Shown piece after piece: positions 1 to 7,466 of a stretch of 64,000 bases of DNA. The notes below the pieces were generated by a model. The model saw only the letters and a list, made by a program, of their open reading frames with translations, ran no database searches and was not told where the DNA came from. Positions within the stretch are counted from its first letter, which is position 1, and each line of letters starts with the position of its first letter. A program made the position numbers and the translations under genes. Origin of the DNA: Halioglobus sp. (lineage in GTDB: Bacteria > Pseudomonadota > Gammaproteobacteria > Pseudomonadales > Halieaceae); the NCBI GenBank assembly GCA_028825045.1, contig JAPKAY010000001.1, forward strand, positions 1 to 64,000, given 5' to 3'.

Positions 1-212
1 TGGATGTTGAGGGTTTTGATTTGGAGGTGCTAAAGTCCAATGACTGGAAGCGCTATCGGCCGAAATTTCTCCTCGTTGAGTGCATGAACGAGGCCCTATT
101 GCTAAACAAGGATGACGCGACATGTAGCTACTTAGCCGGCCAAGGCTATGCGCTTTTCGGCAAAACAGTCAACACAGTATTTTTCCAACTTAAGGACGAT
201 AAAGTCTCGTAA
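1..212 (+). CDS. FkbM-type methyltransferase, C-terminal fragment
   Basis: This is the 3' end of a gene that starts before the window; the open frame runs from base 3 to a TAA at 210-212. The first readable residues, DVEGFDLEVL, followed by a W-x-R-x-R-P-K-F-L-L-V-E stretch, match the late part of FkbM-family SAM-dependent methyltransferases, where the conserved DVEGxE segment leads into 'RP..ivlvE'. Such enzymes O-methylate sugars or other small acceptors and are common in glycan loci. That fits the carbamoyltransferase genes next door, which lie on the other strand and converge on it. The SAM-binding N-terminus is outside the window, so the family call rests on about 70 residues. Confidence 0.6.
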   Translation, partial: DVEGFDLEVLKSNDWKRYRPKFLLVECMNEALLLNKDDATCSYLAGQGYALFGKTVNTVFFQLKDDKVS

Positions 213-248
213 AAATAACTGAACCTTCAACAAACTCCAGCTGGCAAC

Positions 249-401
249 CTAAAACAAGGTGTAGATGAACGGCGCTACGGCCGACCCCTGAGTGAGCACT
301 ATTAGTGCGCCCAGCAGCAGCATGACCGCAATGATGGGTGCGAGCCAGAATTTTTTCCGGGCGCGCATAAATCCCCACAAGTCTTTTATTAAATCGAACA
401 T
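249..401 (-). CDS. DUF5989 family small membrane protein (50 aa)
   Basis: A 50-residue protein beginning MFDLIKDLWGFMRARKKFW and ending FIYTLF. It has a short amphipathic N-terminus, a basic patch (RARKK) and a single membrane segment at about residues 21-38. The size and sequence pattern are those of the DUF5989 family, which regularly sits beside SxtJ-like proteins and NodU/CmcH carbamoyltransferases. The ATG (399-401) overlaps the TAA stop (401-403) of the SxtJ-like gene by one base (TAATG), so translation is probably coupled. The function is unknown; it may help anchor the carbamoyltransferase or a partner at the inner membrane. Confidence 0.8.
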   Translation of the reverse strand: MFDLIKDLWGFMRARKKFWLAPIIAVMLLLGALIVLTQGSAVAPFIYTLF

Positions 402-808
402 TAGTACGGGTGCTCCACATTTTTCCTGGTATCAGGCTCGCATTCTATACGGTAACTGACACTGTCCCGATCGAGTTTGCGGCGCATCGGGTCGTTGCCA
501 AATAAGCGCATTACCAGTCCGAACGGAACAAACATGCCGTAGAATAAAATGCCCAGGATCAGTCGTGTGTTGATCCAGTTCATTACGTTTCCAAACTTCA
601 TCCAACCGATATAGACCGGTTTCAACGTTATTGGGGCCAGTAGTGCCCAAGCGCTCAGCACCCCTGCGCCAATCCAGGGCCACTTTGGGAAGTTTAGTGA
701 GAATAACCAGGGAATCACGAGGCCGAATAGCACGACAACAATCGTGCTGGTGACCAGACCGAACTTGCGGTATCCGGCTTTATCAAGTGTTTCTATAGTT
801 TGGCTCAT
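401..808 (-). CDS. SxtJ-like membrane protein
   Basis: A protein of 135 residues beginning MSQTIETLDKAGYRKFGLV, with two or three hydrophobic stretches (about residues 15-35, 40-60 and 80-105). It resembles the SxtJ family, small membrane proteins encoded between a carbamoyltransferase and a DUF5989 gene in many glycan and secondary-metabolite loci. I chose the ATG at 808, two bases after the carbamoyltransferase stop at 811-813, over a longer frame that would extend into that gene. The tight spacing and the one-base overlap with the next gene mark a three-gene operon. The molecular role is not established; a membrane partner of the carbamoyltransferase is the usual guess. Confidence 0.75.
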   Translation of the reverse strand: MSQTIETLDKAGYRKFGLVTSTIVVVLFGLVIPWLFSLNFPKWPWIGAGVLSAWALLAPITLKPVYIGWMKFGNVMNWINTRLILGILFYGMFVPFGLVMRLFGNDPMRRKLDRDSVSYRIECEPDTRKNVEHPY

Positions 809-810
809 AG

Positions 811-2652
811 TTAGTCCAGGGCGTATTCGCTGCGCCAGTCGTCGGTCTCGTGCCACTCGGGCTGATCGTCTTTTGACAAAAGGAAGTTCTCCAACACTAG
901 GTAGTCCATTTCAGTTCGCATGAAGCAGCGGTAGGCATCTTCGGGCGAGCATACAATGGGTTCGCCGCGCACGTTGAAGGAGGTATTTACTAGCACCGGA
1001 CAGCCAGTAGCGTCCTCAAACTCGTCGAGCAGTTTGTGGAAGCGCGGATTAGTCTCCTGGTGAACAGTTTGTATCCGTGCAGAGTAATCGACGTGGGTGA
1101 TGCTGGGAAGTTCTGAGCGGGGAATGTTGAGTTTCTCGATGCCGAATAATTGCTGTTGCTCACTGGTCATGGTGCGACACTTTTCTTTTTTTACCGGCGC
1201 CACCAGCAGCATGTAGGGGCTGCGACGGTCGATCTCGAACCACTCGGAGACGCGCTCTGCTTTCACCGCGGGCGCAAAGGGCCTGAATGATTCCCTGTAT
1301 TTGATCTTCAGATTCATTATCGATTGCATTTTCTGGCTTCTGGGGTCGCCGATGATACTGCGTCCGCCCAGTGAACGCGGACCGAATTCCATGCGACCTT
1401 GAAACCAGCCAAGTACATTCTCATTGCTGAGAATCTCAGCTAGGCGGGGCATTAATACTGAATCATTCAACTCTTCGTAGTGAGCGCCAGTTTCATCGAG
1501 GTAGGCCTTGATATCGGCTGCCCGGGGCCGCGGACCCAGGTATGCGCCCTTCATATCGTCACCGGCTGAGGCCGTGCGTGAATTTTCGAGGTATTCATAC
1601 CAGACCGATAACGCGGCTCCCAGAGCGCCGCCAGCGTCTCCGGCAGCCGGTTGAATCCAGATATCTTTGAACGGACCCTCGCGTAAAATTCGACCGTTGG
1701 ACACACAGTTAAGTGCCACGCCTCCGGCTAGGCAGAGATAGTCGGTGCCCAACTCCTTGTGAACATTGCGTGCGATCTTTAGTACGACTTCTTCGGTAAC
1801 CACCTGTATCGAGCGGGCGAGGTCCATTTCACGTTGGCTAATCTCAGACTCAGCTGCTCTTGGCGGGCCACCAAACAGCTTGTCAAATTTGGTATTGGTC
1901 ATGGTTAGACCAGTGGCGTAATTGAAGTAGCTCATGTCTAGCCGAAAACTGCCGTCATCTTTTACGTCAAGTAGATTGTCCAGAATCAAGTCCACATACA
2001 CGGGCTCGCCGTAGGGCGCGAGGCCCATCAGCTTGTATTCTCCGGAATTTACTTTGAAGCCGGTGTAGTAGGTAAATGCGGAATACAGCAGCCCCAGGGA
2101 GTGGGGGAAATTGAGCTCCCATTGAGGTGTTAGGGAGCTGCCGTCACCCAACCAGACTGAGCTGGTTGCCCACTCACCGACGCCATCGAGGCATAACACT
2201 GCAGCTTTATCGTACGGGCTGGGATAAAACGCCGATGCAGCATGTGACTTATGATGTGCGCTAAACAGAAGCGGTGGAACAATCTTTTCATCACTGGCCA
2301 TTTTCCCCAGCTCCCGCTTCAGGGTTGCCTTCAGGAAAAGTTTGTCCTTGAGCCAGATGGGCATAGAAGCGAGAAACGATCTGAAGCCCTTGGGAGCATA
2401 AGACAGGTAGGTCTCCAGCAGCCGCTCAAACTTGATCAGGGGTTTGTCGTAAAACACCACGTGATCGACCTCGTCGAGGCTTATTCCAGCTTCCTCCAGG
2501 CAATATTTGATGGCCATGGCGGGAAAGTCGGCATCGTGCTTTTTGCGCGTGAACCTTTCTTCCTGCGCAGCAGCGACGATCTGCCCGTCGACTACAAGGG
2601 CTGCTGCACTGTCATGATAATAGGCAGAGATGCCCAAGATGCGTGCGGTCAC
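811..2652 (-). CDS. NodU/CmcH-family O-carbamoyltransferase
   Basis: A 613-residue enzyme of the carbamoyltransferase family that moves a carbamoyl group from carbamoyl phosphate to a hydroxyl, typically of a sugar. The N-terminal Kae1-like domain is plain: ILGISAYYHDSAAALV near residue 5, the metal-site HHKSHAASAF near residue 135, and LDGVGEW. The C-terminal YrdC-like part carries GWFQGRMEFGPRSLGGRSI, and the nucleotide loop LAGGVALNCVSNGRI lies between. The length is normal for the family. The start is GTG at 2652 with AAGGA seven bases upstream. It leads the operon with the SxtJ-like and DUF5989 genes. The acceptor cannot be named; a surface glycan or the glycolipid suggested by the downstream cluster are both possible. 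Confidence 0.9.
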   Translation of the reverse strand: MTARILGISAYYHDSAAALVVDGQIVAAAQEERFTRKKHDADFPAMAIKYCLEEAGISLDEVDHVVFYDKPLIKFERLLETYLSYAPKGFRSFLASMPIWLKDKLFLKATLKRELGKMASDEKIVPPLLFSAHHKSHAASAFYPSPYDKAAVLCLDGVGEWATSSVWLGDGSSLTPQWELNFPHSLGLLYSAFTYYTGFKVNSGEYKLMGLAPYGEPVYVDLILDNLLDVKDDGSFRLDMSYFNYATGLTMTNTKFDKLFGGPPRAAESEISQREMDLARSIQVVTEEVVLKIARNVHKELGTDYLCLAGGVALNCVSNGRILREGPFKDIWIQPAAGDAGGALGAALSVWYEYLENSRTASAGDDMKGAYLGPRPRAADIKAYLDETGAHYEELNDSVLMPRLAEILSNENVLGWFQGRMEFGPRSLGGRSIIGDPRSQKMQSIMNLKIKYRESFRPFAPAVKAERVSEWFEIDRRSPYMLLVAPVKKEKCRTMTSEQQQLFGIEKLNIPRSELPSITHVDYSARIQTVHQETNPRFHKLLDEFEDATGCPVLVNTSFNVRGEPIVCSPEDAYRCFMRTEMDYLVLENFLLSKDDQPEWHETDDWRSEYALD

Positions 2653-2754
2653 AGTTATCCTTTGGCTGGTTATTAAATCGGTGAGAATCAGTTATATTTG
2701 CAACCAGTCTAACGAATTACGGCTCCAATTAACACTCACGCAGCCGCAAAGTAT

Positions 2755-3927
2755 ATGACCGGGACGATGGGAAAAAAATTCGCTTTCTATATCTTGATGT
2801 TTTGTTTCACACTAGTTCTGCTGGAGGTGCTTGCCTTCGCGGTTGTGCAGTTGGTGGACGCTAAAGACTTCTTCGACAGCCGAGAAGGCGTGTATGCCCG
2901 GTTTAACGACGTTAGTCTAGCGGATTTCAAGTCCAACGGTGCAGATGCCGTCACCGGCTGGCGCAGTTTTGGGCCGCGCGTGCATGAAGAGGAAAACTGT
3001 TTGGGTGCGCTGGTAGCGTCAACATACGACGCCGTCGGAGCGCGGATATACAGCGGATTTGATTCACGCAATAGCGAAATAGTTGTGGTTGGCGATTCAT
3101 ATACCAACGGTGAAGAAGCGAATGACGATGAAACGTTTCCGGCCAGACTTTCTCAAATCCTTGATATTTCCGTGGCTAATCACGGGGTCGGTGGATATGG
3201 ACCGACCCAAAGCGTGTTGAATCTGCAACAGAATATTTCAAGATATCCCGAGGTCAAGGTCGTTGTTCTGGCAATTATGTATGAGAACGTGCATCGCATG
3301 GTAAACAGTTATAGGCCGGTGCTATACCACAGCTCATCTAATTATACGCTCAAACCCTATATGGCCGCTGGGCAAATTGTGTCGCACCCTGGCGCTCAGG
3401 CCTTCGACAGTGTTGAGCAGTTTACAGCTGCGACTGAGCCAGCCTTTGAGAATGATTTTTGGGCAAAACCCAGGGCCACTTTTCCCTACTCAGTGGCGTT
3501 GCTCAGGAGCCTTAGCGGCAATTACTTTCGCTACCGGAAAGTACAGCGTGCGTTTCGTAAAGCAGGCAAGCCCGAGTATTTTCTGAGCTTTGATGATCCG
3601 GAAATCCAACTGAATCTTGTTGCCGTGCTGAACCAGTTCGCAGTTGTTGCGCGGGAATGGGGCGTTAAGCCAGTTGTCGTGTTTATCCCGCGCAACAGCC
3701 TAGATACTTCCAGCGCTGGCAGTTTCATAGCACAACGTCGCGGCGAACTAGATTCGAGCCTGGTGATTGGAGACGTCGCAGAGTTTGAGGGGGTCGATTG
3801 GATAAATTTCAATTTGCGGGAGGCTGTTGGCGACAATATCTGCCACCCATCACCGTATGGCTATGACATTATTGCGCAGTATATTGCCCAGTTATTGCGT
3901 CGCAATGAGGTCTCGCCCGCGCTCTAA
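2755..3927 (+). CDS. Membrane-anchored SGNH/GDSL hydrolase-like protein
   Basis: A 390-residue protein with an N-terminal membrane anchor (about residues 8-34) and a periplasmic SGNH fold. The nucleophile motif is VVGDSYTNGE (Ser115), and the C-terminal catalytic Asp/His pair is probably Asp360 and His364 in DNICHPSPYGYD. Such proteins act as esterases or acyltransferases on glycans. The gene is divergent from the carbamoyltransferase operon, and SGNH proteins of this kind often accompany those operons. ATG at 2767 is an alternative start. Its TAA overlaps the TAG of the convergent acyltransferase gene by three bases (3924-3927). Substrate unknown. Confidence 0.7.
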   Translation: MTGTMGKKFAFYILMFCFTLVLLEVLAFAVVQLVDAKDFFDSREGVYARFNDVSLADFKSNGADAVTGWRSFGPRVHEEENCLGALVASTYDAVGARIYSGFDSRNSEIVVVGDSYTNGEEANDDETFPARLSQILDISVANHGVGGYGPTQSVLNLQQNISRYPEVKVVVLAIMYENVHRMVNSYRPVLYHSSSNYTLKPYMAAGQIVSHPGAQAFDSVEQFTAATEPAFENDFWAKPRATFPYSVALLRSLSGNYFRYRKVQRAFRKAGKPEYFLSFDDPEIQLNLVAVLNQFAVVAREWGVKPVVVFIPRNSLDTSSAGSFIAQRRGELDSSLVIGDVAEFEGVDWINFNLREAVGDNICHPSPYGYDIIAQYIAQLLRRNEVSPAL

Positions 3928-4856
3928 AGTTTATGGGCTTTTGGCCAGCGCCGTTTGAGACATACCCACTGTGCGGGGTACTCTTTTATCCAGTCCTCGA
4001 AGTAGCCGTGTACCATTACTGTTAGTGCGACAGCCTGTTCCTTAACCGGCGCATCGGGGATAGGGCTTTGGAGGGGGGCGTAGACTGTTATGCGATAGCG
4101 TGCGTTTGGTAGTCGTTCAGCGCGAGCGAGCACCAGTGCTGCGCCGGTCCGCAGTGCAAGGCCGGCGGCACTGGTGTTTGTCAGGGCCTCGCGGCCAAAA
4201 AATGGAATGAGTTTGCCGGTGTCAGGACGCGTGTCCATTACCAACTGTATGCTGTGTCCTTCGTTCAGTTCTCGGATCAGCGGTCGTGGGCCTGCATCTG
4301 CCGCTATCAGCCTCTCCCCAAGTGATTTACGCAACTCAAGCAAGAGTTCACCCATGATCGGATTTGATTCAGGTGCGTAAATAGAATTGACCGTGAAACC
4401 AAACTTTCGCGTCACTAGCGCGGCAACCTGCCATGCACCCACATGCGCAGTGACAAAAATAGTCGCGCGCTGGCTTTGCATGTGCGCTTGCGCGCCGGGC
4501 TCAATGACAAACTCGATGCGCTTATCGCGCTCCTCCCAAATTTGCTCCAGTTTAATTAACTCGGCCGCGGAATTTCCCAGGTGACGGAAAATTTCTCGAG
4601 TGGTCTGTTCTTGCCATTCTTCAGAGTGGTCGGGAAACGCTATGGCGAGGTTATCGCGGGCTTTTTGTGCCTTGTCTGAATGGGGGCCTATGAGCCCAAA
4701 GGCAAAAGCGGACAGATTTAGTGCTCGCTCGATGCTTAGTTTGCGCATGAGCCAGAAAATCGAGCGGAATACTATGGCTTCAAACTGTTGCGCAAGGGTG
4801 CCCAGTATTGGCGCTTTGCGCGCCAGGCGTTTGGGAATTAGGTAAAACTCTGGCAC
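3924..4856 (-). CDS. LpxL/HtrB-like acyltransferase with altered catalytic motif
   Basis: A 310-residue member of the lysophospholipid/lipid A acyltransferase family. The family features are a membrane-proximal N-terminus, the region ATIFVTAHVGAWQVA (His138) and a downstream MDTRPDTGKLIPFFG block. In LpxL-type enzymes the catalytic pair is H-x4-D/E; here the codon after W is CAG, giving H-x4-Q (Gln143). The paralogue at 5468-6454 keeps the acid. The start is GTG at 4856. The gene is last in the minus-strand run aasR-cerR-acyltransferase-hydroxylase-acyltransferase. It may acylate or bind a sphingolipid intermediate rather than lipid A; that is inference. If Gln143 cannot support catalysis, it may be a binding protein. 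Confidence 0.75.
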   Translation of the reverse strand: MPEFYLIPKRLARKAPILGTLAQQFEAIVFRSIFWLMRKLSIERALNLSAFAFGLIGPHSDKAQKARDNLAIAFPDHSEEWQEQTTREIFRHLGNSAAELIKLEQIWEERDKRIEFVIEPGAQAHMQSQRATIFVTAHVGAWQVAALVTRKFGFTVNSIYAPESNPIMGELLLELRKSLGERLIAADAGPRPLIRELNEGHSIQLVMDTRPDTGKLIPFFGREALTNTSAAGLALRTGAALVLARAERLPNARYRITVYAPLQSPIPDAPVKEQAVALTVMVHGYFEDWIKEYPAQWVCLKRRWPKAHKL

Positions 4857-4866
4857 CGGGGTTGGC

Positions 4867-5499
4867 TCAGCCCTTCCCGGGATCCGACCGGAAAACCCAG
4901 TCCCATAGAGGGGAGCTCACGCCGTAGCGACCACCCTCACCGGAGTGGTGATGCTTCAGGTGATAGTGCTTTAGAAACCTGGCGACAGGGTTGCGCATGG
5001 GGAAGTGGTGAGTTGAGTAATGAATGTAATCGTAAATCAGGTAGCCTACGATAAAGCCAGCGCAGAAGGGCTGAATCCACGGTTGTGGTATGAACAGGCC
5101 AAATAACAAGTACAACACCGCCATGATGGGTATTGCTCCTGTGGGGGGCATCACCAGACGCGTTTTGTCCTTGGGGTCCTCGTGATGGTTGCCGTGAAAC
5201 AGAAAGACCAGCCACTTACTCGCCTTGTTGCTCGCAGGAAAGTGAAACAGGAAACGGTGCAGGCAGTATTCACTGAGCGTCCAGATAAAGACACCGGCCA
5301 ATGCGATGAGCAATACCGGTAGTGCGGACAGTTCATACAATGAAAAACTGCGCCACAGCAGCCATGCTGATATCGGCGCCCACATCAATAGCGGCGTAAT
5401 GGGGTGTACATGCGACAATCTTTCAAGTAGGTCATTCTCGAATAGGCGAATTGATTCGTGTGGTTTGTCAGGCTGCATAGGAATCAGTGTCGGCGTCAC
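4867..5499 (-). CDS. Fatty acid 2-hydroxylase-type di-iron hydroxylase
   Basis: A 210-residue integral membrane enzyme of the fatty acid hydroxylase/sterol desaturase superfamily, closest in pattern to FA2H. The histidine boxes are HRFLFH (81-86), HGNHHED (102-108), YDYIHYSTHH (156-165) and HYHLKHHH (178-185). There is no cytochrome b5 domain. Membrane segments frame the boxes. FA2H enzymes hydroxylate the fatty acyl chain of ceramides, and this gene sits in the same operon as the cerR and aasR homologues, so hydroxylation of ceramide or its acyl donor is the likely role (inference). I chose GTG at 5499 because AGGAGG lies about six bases upstream; ATG at 5478 is possible. Either start overlaps the upstream acyltransferase gene. 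Confidence 0.82.
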   Translation of the reverse strand: MTPTLIPMQPDKPHESIRLFENDLLERLSHVHPITPLLMWAPISAWLLWRSFSLYELSALPVLLIALAGVFIWTLSEYCLHRFLFHFPASNKASKWLVFLFHGNHHEDPKDKTRLVMPPTGAIPIMAVLYLLFGLFIPQPWIQPFCAGFIVGYLIYDYIHYSTHHFPMRNPVARFLKHYHLKHHHSGEGGRYGVSSPLWDWVFRSDPGKG

Positions 5500-6454
5500 G
5501 GCCGGCCTCCTCAATGTTGTGAGCTTCAGTTTTTGACCACAGGCGCTTTGAGCAGAACCAATCTTCAGGCTGCTCGCGGATCCAATTCTCGAATTGGTGA
5601 TGAACCTGCTGGATCATGTCGATTGCTTGGGAGTTTTCATCCGCGCTGCTATCAGTTGGGCGGACCGGGGTGTGAAAGGTTACACGGTAATGGGCGTCCG
5701 CAAGACGCTCTACCTGAACCGGCACCAGGTCGCATTGGAATTTCAGGGCAAGTCTTGCGGGCACTATCGTTGAGAGCTTGTCGTGACCGAAGAATTTGAC
5801 GGGTTTACCGTCATCAACTCGTCGATCCATGACCATGGCCGCAGTCCTTCCCTCTTTGAGGGCGCGCATCAGTCCGCGGGCGCTGTTCTCAGCCGGCAAC
5901 AGTTCGCAATTCAGCGCGCGCCGGGATTTCAGCAGCATTTGATCCAGCAACGGGTTGGTAGGCGGTGAGTAGAGGCTGGCATTTGGAATGCCCAGTTTCG
6001 CCATGGCGGAGCACACAACTTCCCAGTTGCTCTGGTGTGCGGTAACAATGACGCAGGGCTGGTCCGGGTTCTGGTAAGTATCAATCTCCTCGCGAATATC
6101 GATGAGCAGGCGACCTTCCTCTGAGAGGATTGTGGCCAGATGCGGATATTCCCCCATGACACGGCCGGCTTGCCCCCAGGCGTTGACGACCCGCTGATCG
6201 AGTTGTTTGGGGTTAAGTTCGGGAAATGCGATGGCCATATTTGTTCTGAAGATCTCTGTTTTGTTCTTTAGCTTGGGGCCTACCCAGCGTCCTACGGTGT
6301 TGCCGAATCGGGAGGCGGTATCTATCGGTAGCAATCGGGCCATGCGGGTTACTAGCCAAATCACCACAAAATCAAGCCGCCACAGTACTTTCTGCAGAAA
6401 CAGGTGTTCCCGCGCTAATTTGCGTAGTGAATTACCGACAATAAACTCAGCCAC
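5468..6454 (-). CDS. LpxL/HtrB-like acyltransferase
   Basis: A 328-residue lipid acyltransferase of the LpxL/LpxM family. The catalytic motif is intact: VTAHQSNWEVV places His140 and Glu145 at H-x4-E spacing. The later block MDRRVDDGKPVKFFG is also typical. One N-terminal hydrophobic segment (about 24-43) would hold it at the cytoplasmic face of the inner membrane. The start is GTG at 6454. It lies between the cerR-like gene (74 bases upstream) and the FA2H-type hydroxylase, whose start it overlaps. By family it transfers acyl groups from acyl-ACP or acyl-CoA; given its neighbours, an O-acylation of a sphingolipid or glycolipid is as plausible as a lipid A role. Confidence 0.82.
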   Translation of the reverse strand: MAEFIVGNSLRKLAREHLFLQKVLWRLDFVVIWLVTRMARLLPIDTASRFGNTVGRWVGPKLKNKTEIFRTNMAIAFPELNPKQLDQRVVNAWGQAGRVMGEYPHLATILSEEGRLLIDIREEIDTYQNPDQPCVIVTAHQSNWEVVCSAMAKLGIPNASLYSPPTNPLLDQMLLKSRRALNCELLPAENSARGLMRALKEGRTAAMVMDRRVDDGKPVKFFGHDKLSTIVPARLALKFQCDLVPVQVERLADAHYRVTFHTPVRPTDSSADENSQAIDMIQQVHHQFENWIREQPEDWFCSKRLWSKTEAHNIEEAGRDADTDSYAA

Positions 6455-6527
6455 AGGTGAACCTACTCAAAAACCTTTAGTGGAATCAACCGCCTATATT
6501 ATCTCACATGAGGCTGTGGGTAGTGTG

Positions 6528-7466
6528 TCATAGTGCCGTAATTCTAATCTCCTGCATTCCCTCGAGCAGGCTGACCAAGGGCTTCCAGCCGGTGGCTGCG
6601 GTGATGGCATTGTTGTCCGCTACCCAGTTTTCGTGGCGCAATTCTCGCAATTTTGGTGGGGTCAGCATGGGCGAGCCGCCAGTGAGCTTGGCTGTCGATA
6701 GAATGACGCGCGCCACGCCATTAAGCAGCCAGGCGGGGACAGGCCAAAGACGCACTCGCCGCGACCAGGTGACAGCCGCAATACTGGCCATATCGTGCCA
6801 GTTATAACCGCCTGGCTTGCCGTCGCAAAGTGAGAGTACCTGGTGGCGTGTTATCGGGGTCGCCAGGCAAGCCAGTAACGCTGTGACCAGGTCAGAGACA
6901 TGGATTAGAGAGATGCGTGCTTCGGGTGATCCTGGCACCACTGCGATTCCCCGGCTCATCCATTGAAAGATGGGGAGCATTTCCTTGTCACCCGGGCCAT
7001 AGACGGCCGGAGGGCGAACAATGACCCAATCGAGCTCGGGCACTAGTTTCACCAGGCCTTCTCCATCGTGCTTGCTGTGTGCATACCATGAGAGGTCCGG
7101 CTCCTGAGCCGTTATGGAGGATAGGTGTAACAGGCGAAGCGGGTGGGGCTGTGATTTGATCGCGGCGAGCAGCGCAGCGGTTCCAGCGACATTCACCTGG
7201 TCAAAATCTGCCTGGTTAGCCCCGCGTACGGCGCCAGCACCGTGGATGATGCCGTCACAGCCGGTGAGAAGCTGTTTCAGCGCAGCGGGATTTTGCAAGT
7301 CTCCCCTGATGAGAGAGACGCCCCGGGCGGACAGATCGAGTGCCTTATTGGGGTTTCTAACCAGCGCGCGTACCCTAAAGCCCTGTTCGAGCAGTCGGAT
7401 GCAGAGGTTTGTTCCTATGAACCCGGTGGCGCCAGTGACGGCGATCAGGCCACCTTGCTGTATCAG
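6528..7466 (-). CDS. cerR: CerR-like NAD(P)-dependent epimerase/reductase (ceramide pathway)
   Basis: An extended SDR of 312 residues. The nucleotide-binding GATGFIG lies at 12-18, the catalytic Tyr/Lys is in WYAHSKHD (Tyr128, Lys132), with Ser116/117 before them and RPPAVYGPGD after. In Caulobacter the equivalent protein, CerR, reduces the 3-keto group during ceramide synthesis, and it is likewise encoded near spt and the acyl-ACP synthetase gene. No ATG, GTG or TTG lies in frame between the upstream stop and the Rossmann motif. The best start is CTG at 7466, overlapping the upstream gene's TGA as CTGA and preceded by GAGGGTGG at good spacing. A start at the internal TTG at 7298 would delete the cofactor site, so it is rejected. 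Confidence 0.8.
   Translation of the reverse strand: MIQQGGLIAVTGATGFIGTNLCIRLLEQGFRVRALVRNPNKALDLSARGVSLIRGDLQNPAALKQLLTGCDGIIHGAGAVRGANQADFDQVNVAGTAALLAAIKSQPHPLRLLHLSSITAQEPDLSWYAHSKHDGEGLVKLVPELDWVIVRPPAVYGPGDKEMLPIFQWMSRGIAVVPGSPEARISLIHVSDLVTALLACLATPITRHQVLSLCDGKPGGYNWHDMASIAAVTWSRRVRLWPVPAWLLNGVARVILSTAKLTGGSPMLTPPKLRELRHENWVADNNAITAATGWKPLVSLLEGMQEIRITAL

Noticed and set aside
3924..6454. Lipid A late acyltransferases as part of a standard lipopolysaccharide locus
   Set aside because: No lpx, kdo or waa genes are nearby; the operon partners are ceramide-pathway genes, so I left the substrate open.
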